Both the position numbers and the translations under genes were made by a program. A DNA stretch of 64,000 bases from Flavonifractor hominis (GTDB taxonomy: Bacteria > Bacillota > Clostridia > Oscillospirales > Oscillospiraceae), in contig NZ_JBBMFT010000003.1 of NCBI RefSeq assembly GCF_040095835.1, positions 186,001 through 250,000 on the forward strand, in the 5' to 3' direction. The notes under the pieces were generated by a model, which saw only the letters and a list, made by a program, of their open reading frames with translations, was not told where the DNA came from and ran no database searches. Positions 64,000 to 64,000 of this stretch are shown one piece after another. Numbering within the stretch: the stretch's first letter is position 1; each line of letters opens with the position of its first letter.

Positions 64000-64000
64000 G

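Overview
The window looks like chromosome of a spore-forming, gut-type Clostridia, most likely Oscillospiraceae (the Flavonifractor/Pseudoflavonifractor/Lawsonibacter group). Reasons are high GC, Gram-positive promoters and Shine-Dalgarno sites, S-layer homology (SLH) surface proteins, an intact sigma-K gene, a FabK-type fatty acid cluster, and a bilQRS bilirubin-reduction operon, which is known from gut Firmicutes. The genus is an inference. I see no insertion sequence, prophage, CRISPR array or replication origin.

Layout. 1-8.5 kb: a leftward operon made of a divergent Ser/Thr kinase and four zinc-ribbon/membrane proteins, two with beta-helix ectodomains; facing it are two paralogous SLH proteins and a small HTH regulator. 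8.6-9.3 kb: two identical tRNA-Ala(GGC) genes in a 127-bp inverted repeat. 9.4-15.6 kb: a YesL-type protein, a nucleoside-type ABC transporter without its binding protein, a MATE pump and a DUF378 protein. 15.6-18.5 kb: a CsoR-controlled copper ATPase with a fused chaperone domain. 18.6-24.3 kb: an SLH protein, a DUF362 ferredoxin protein, cytidine deaminase, a DUF4177 protein and a deacetylase lipoprotein. 24.4-26.4 kb: ApbE, NusG-II and Gx-transporter genes, resembling part of the flavin electron-transfer loci. 26.6-32.3 kb: a membrane protein, an Na/Pi symporter, sigma-K, and an ECF sigma with an RsgI/PepSY anti-sigma. 32.4-36 kb: a sugar-acid operon (permease plus dehydratase) with a divergent GntR regulator. 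36-38.6 kb: an EAL phosphodiesterase.

38.8-41.3 kb: bilQ-bilR-bilS. BilR carries the HGDR motif at residues 164-167, and a strong promoter is covered by two copies of a palindromic operator; a divergent small membrane protein may belong to the same regulon. 41.4-51 kb: a complete type II fatty acid cluster (acpP-accBCDA-fabH-fabK-fabD-fabG-fabF-fabZ) followed by a FabT-like MarR gene with its own promoter. 51-55 kb: an M55 peptidase, a Cys-rich protein, a cold-shock protein with a terminator in its leader, a conserved hypothetical protein and glycerol kinase. 55-57.8 kb: a 59-residue membrane protein and an 870-residue SIR2-like/P-loop NTPase in one operon next to tRNA-Leu, a candidate anti-phage defence unit. 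58-62.3 kb: an operon of a small membrane protein, an NCS1 permease, a zinc-ribbon acyltransferase and a GMP synthase that has lost its glutaminase active site.

The best leads are the SIR2-NTPase operon, the bil operon and its divergent neighbour, the kinase/beta-helix locus, and the truncated GuaA. All calls come from reading the sequence; no database search was run.
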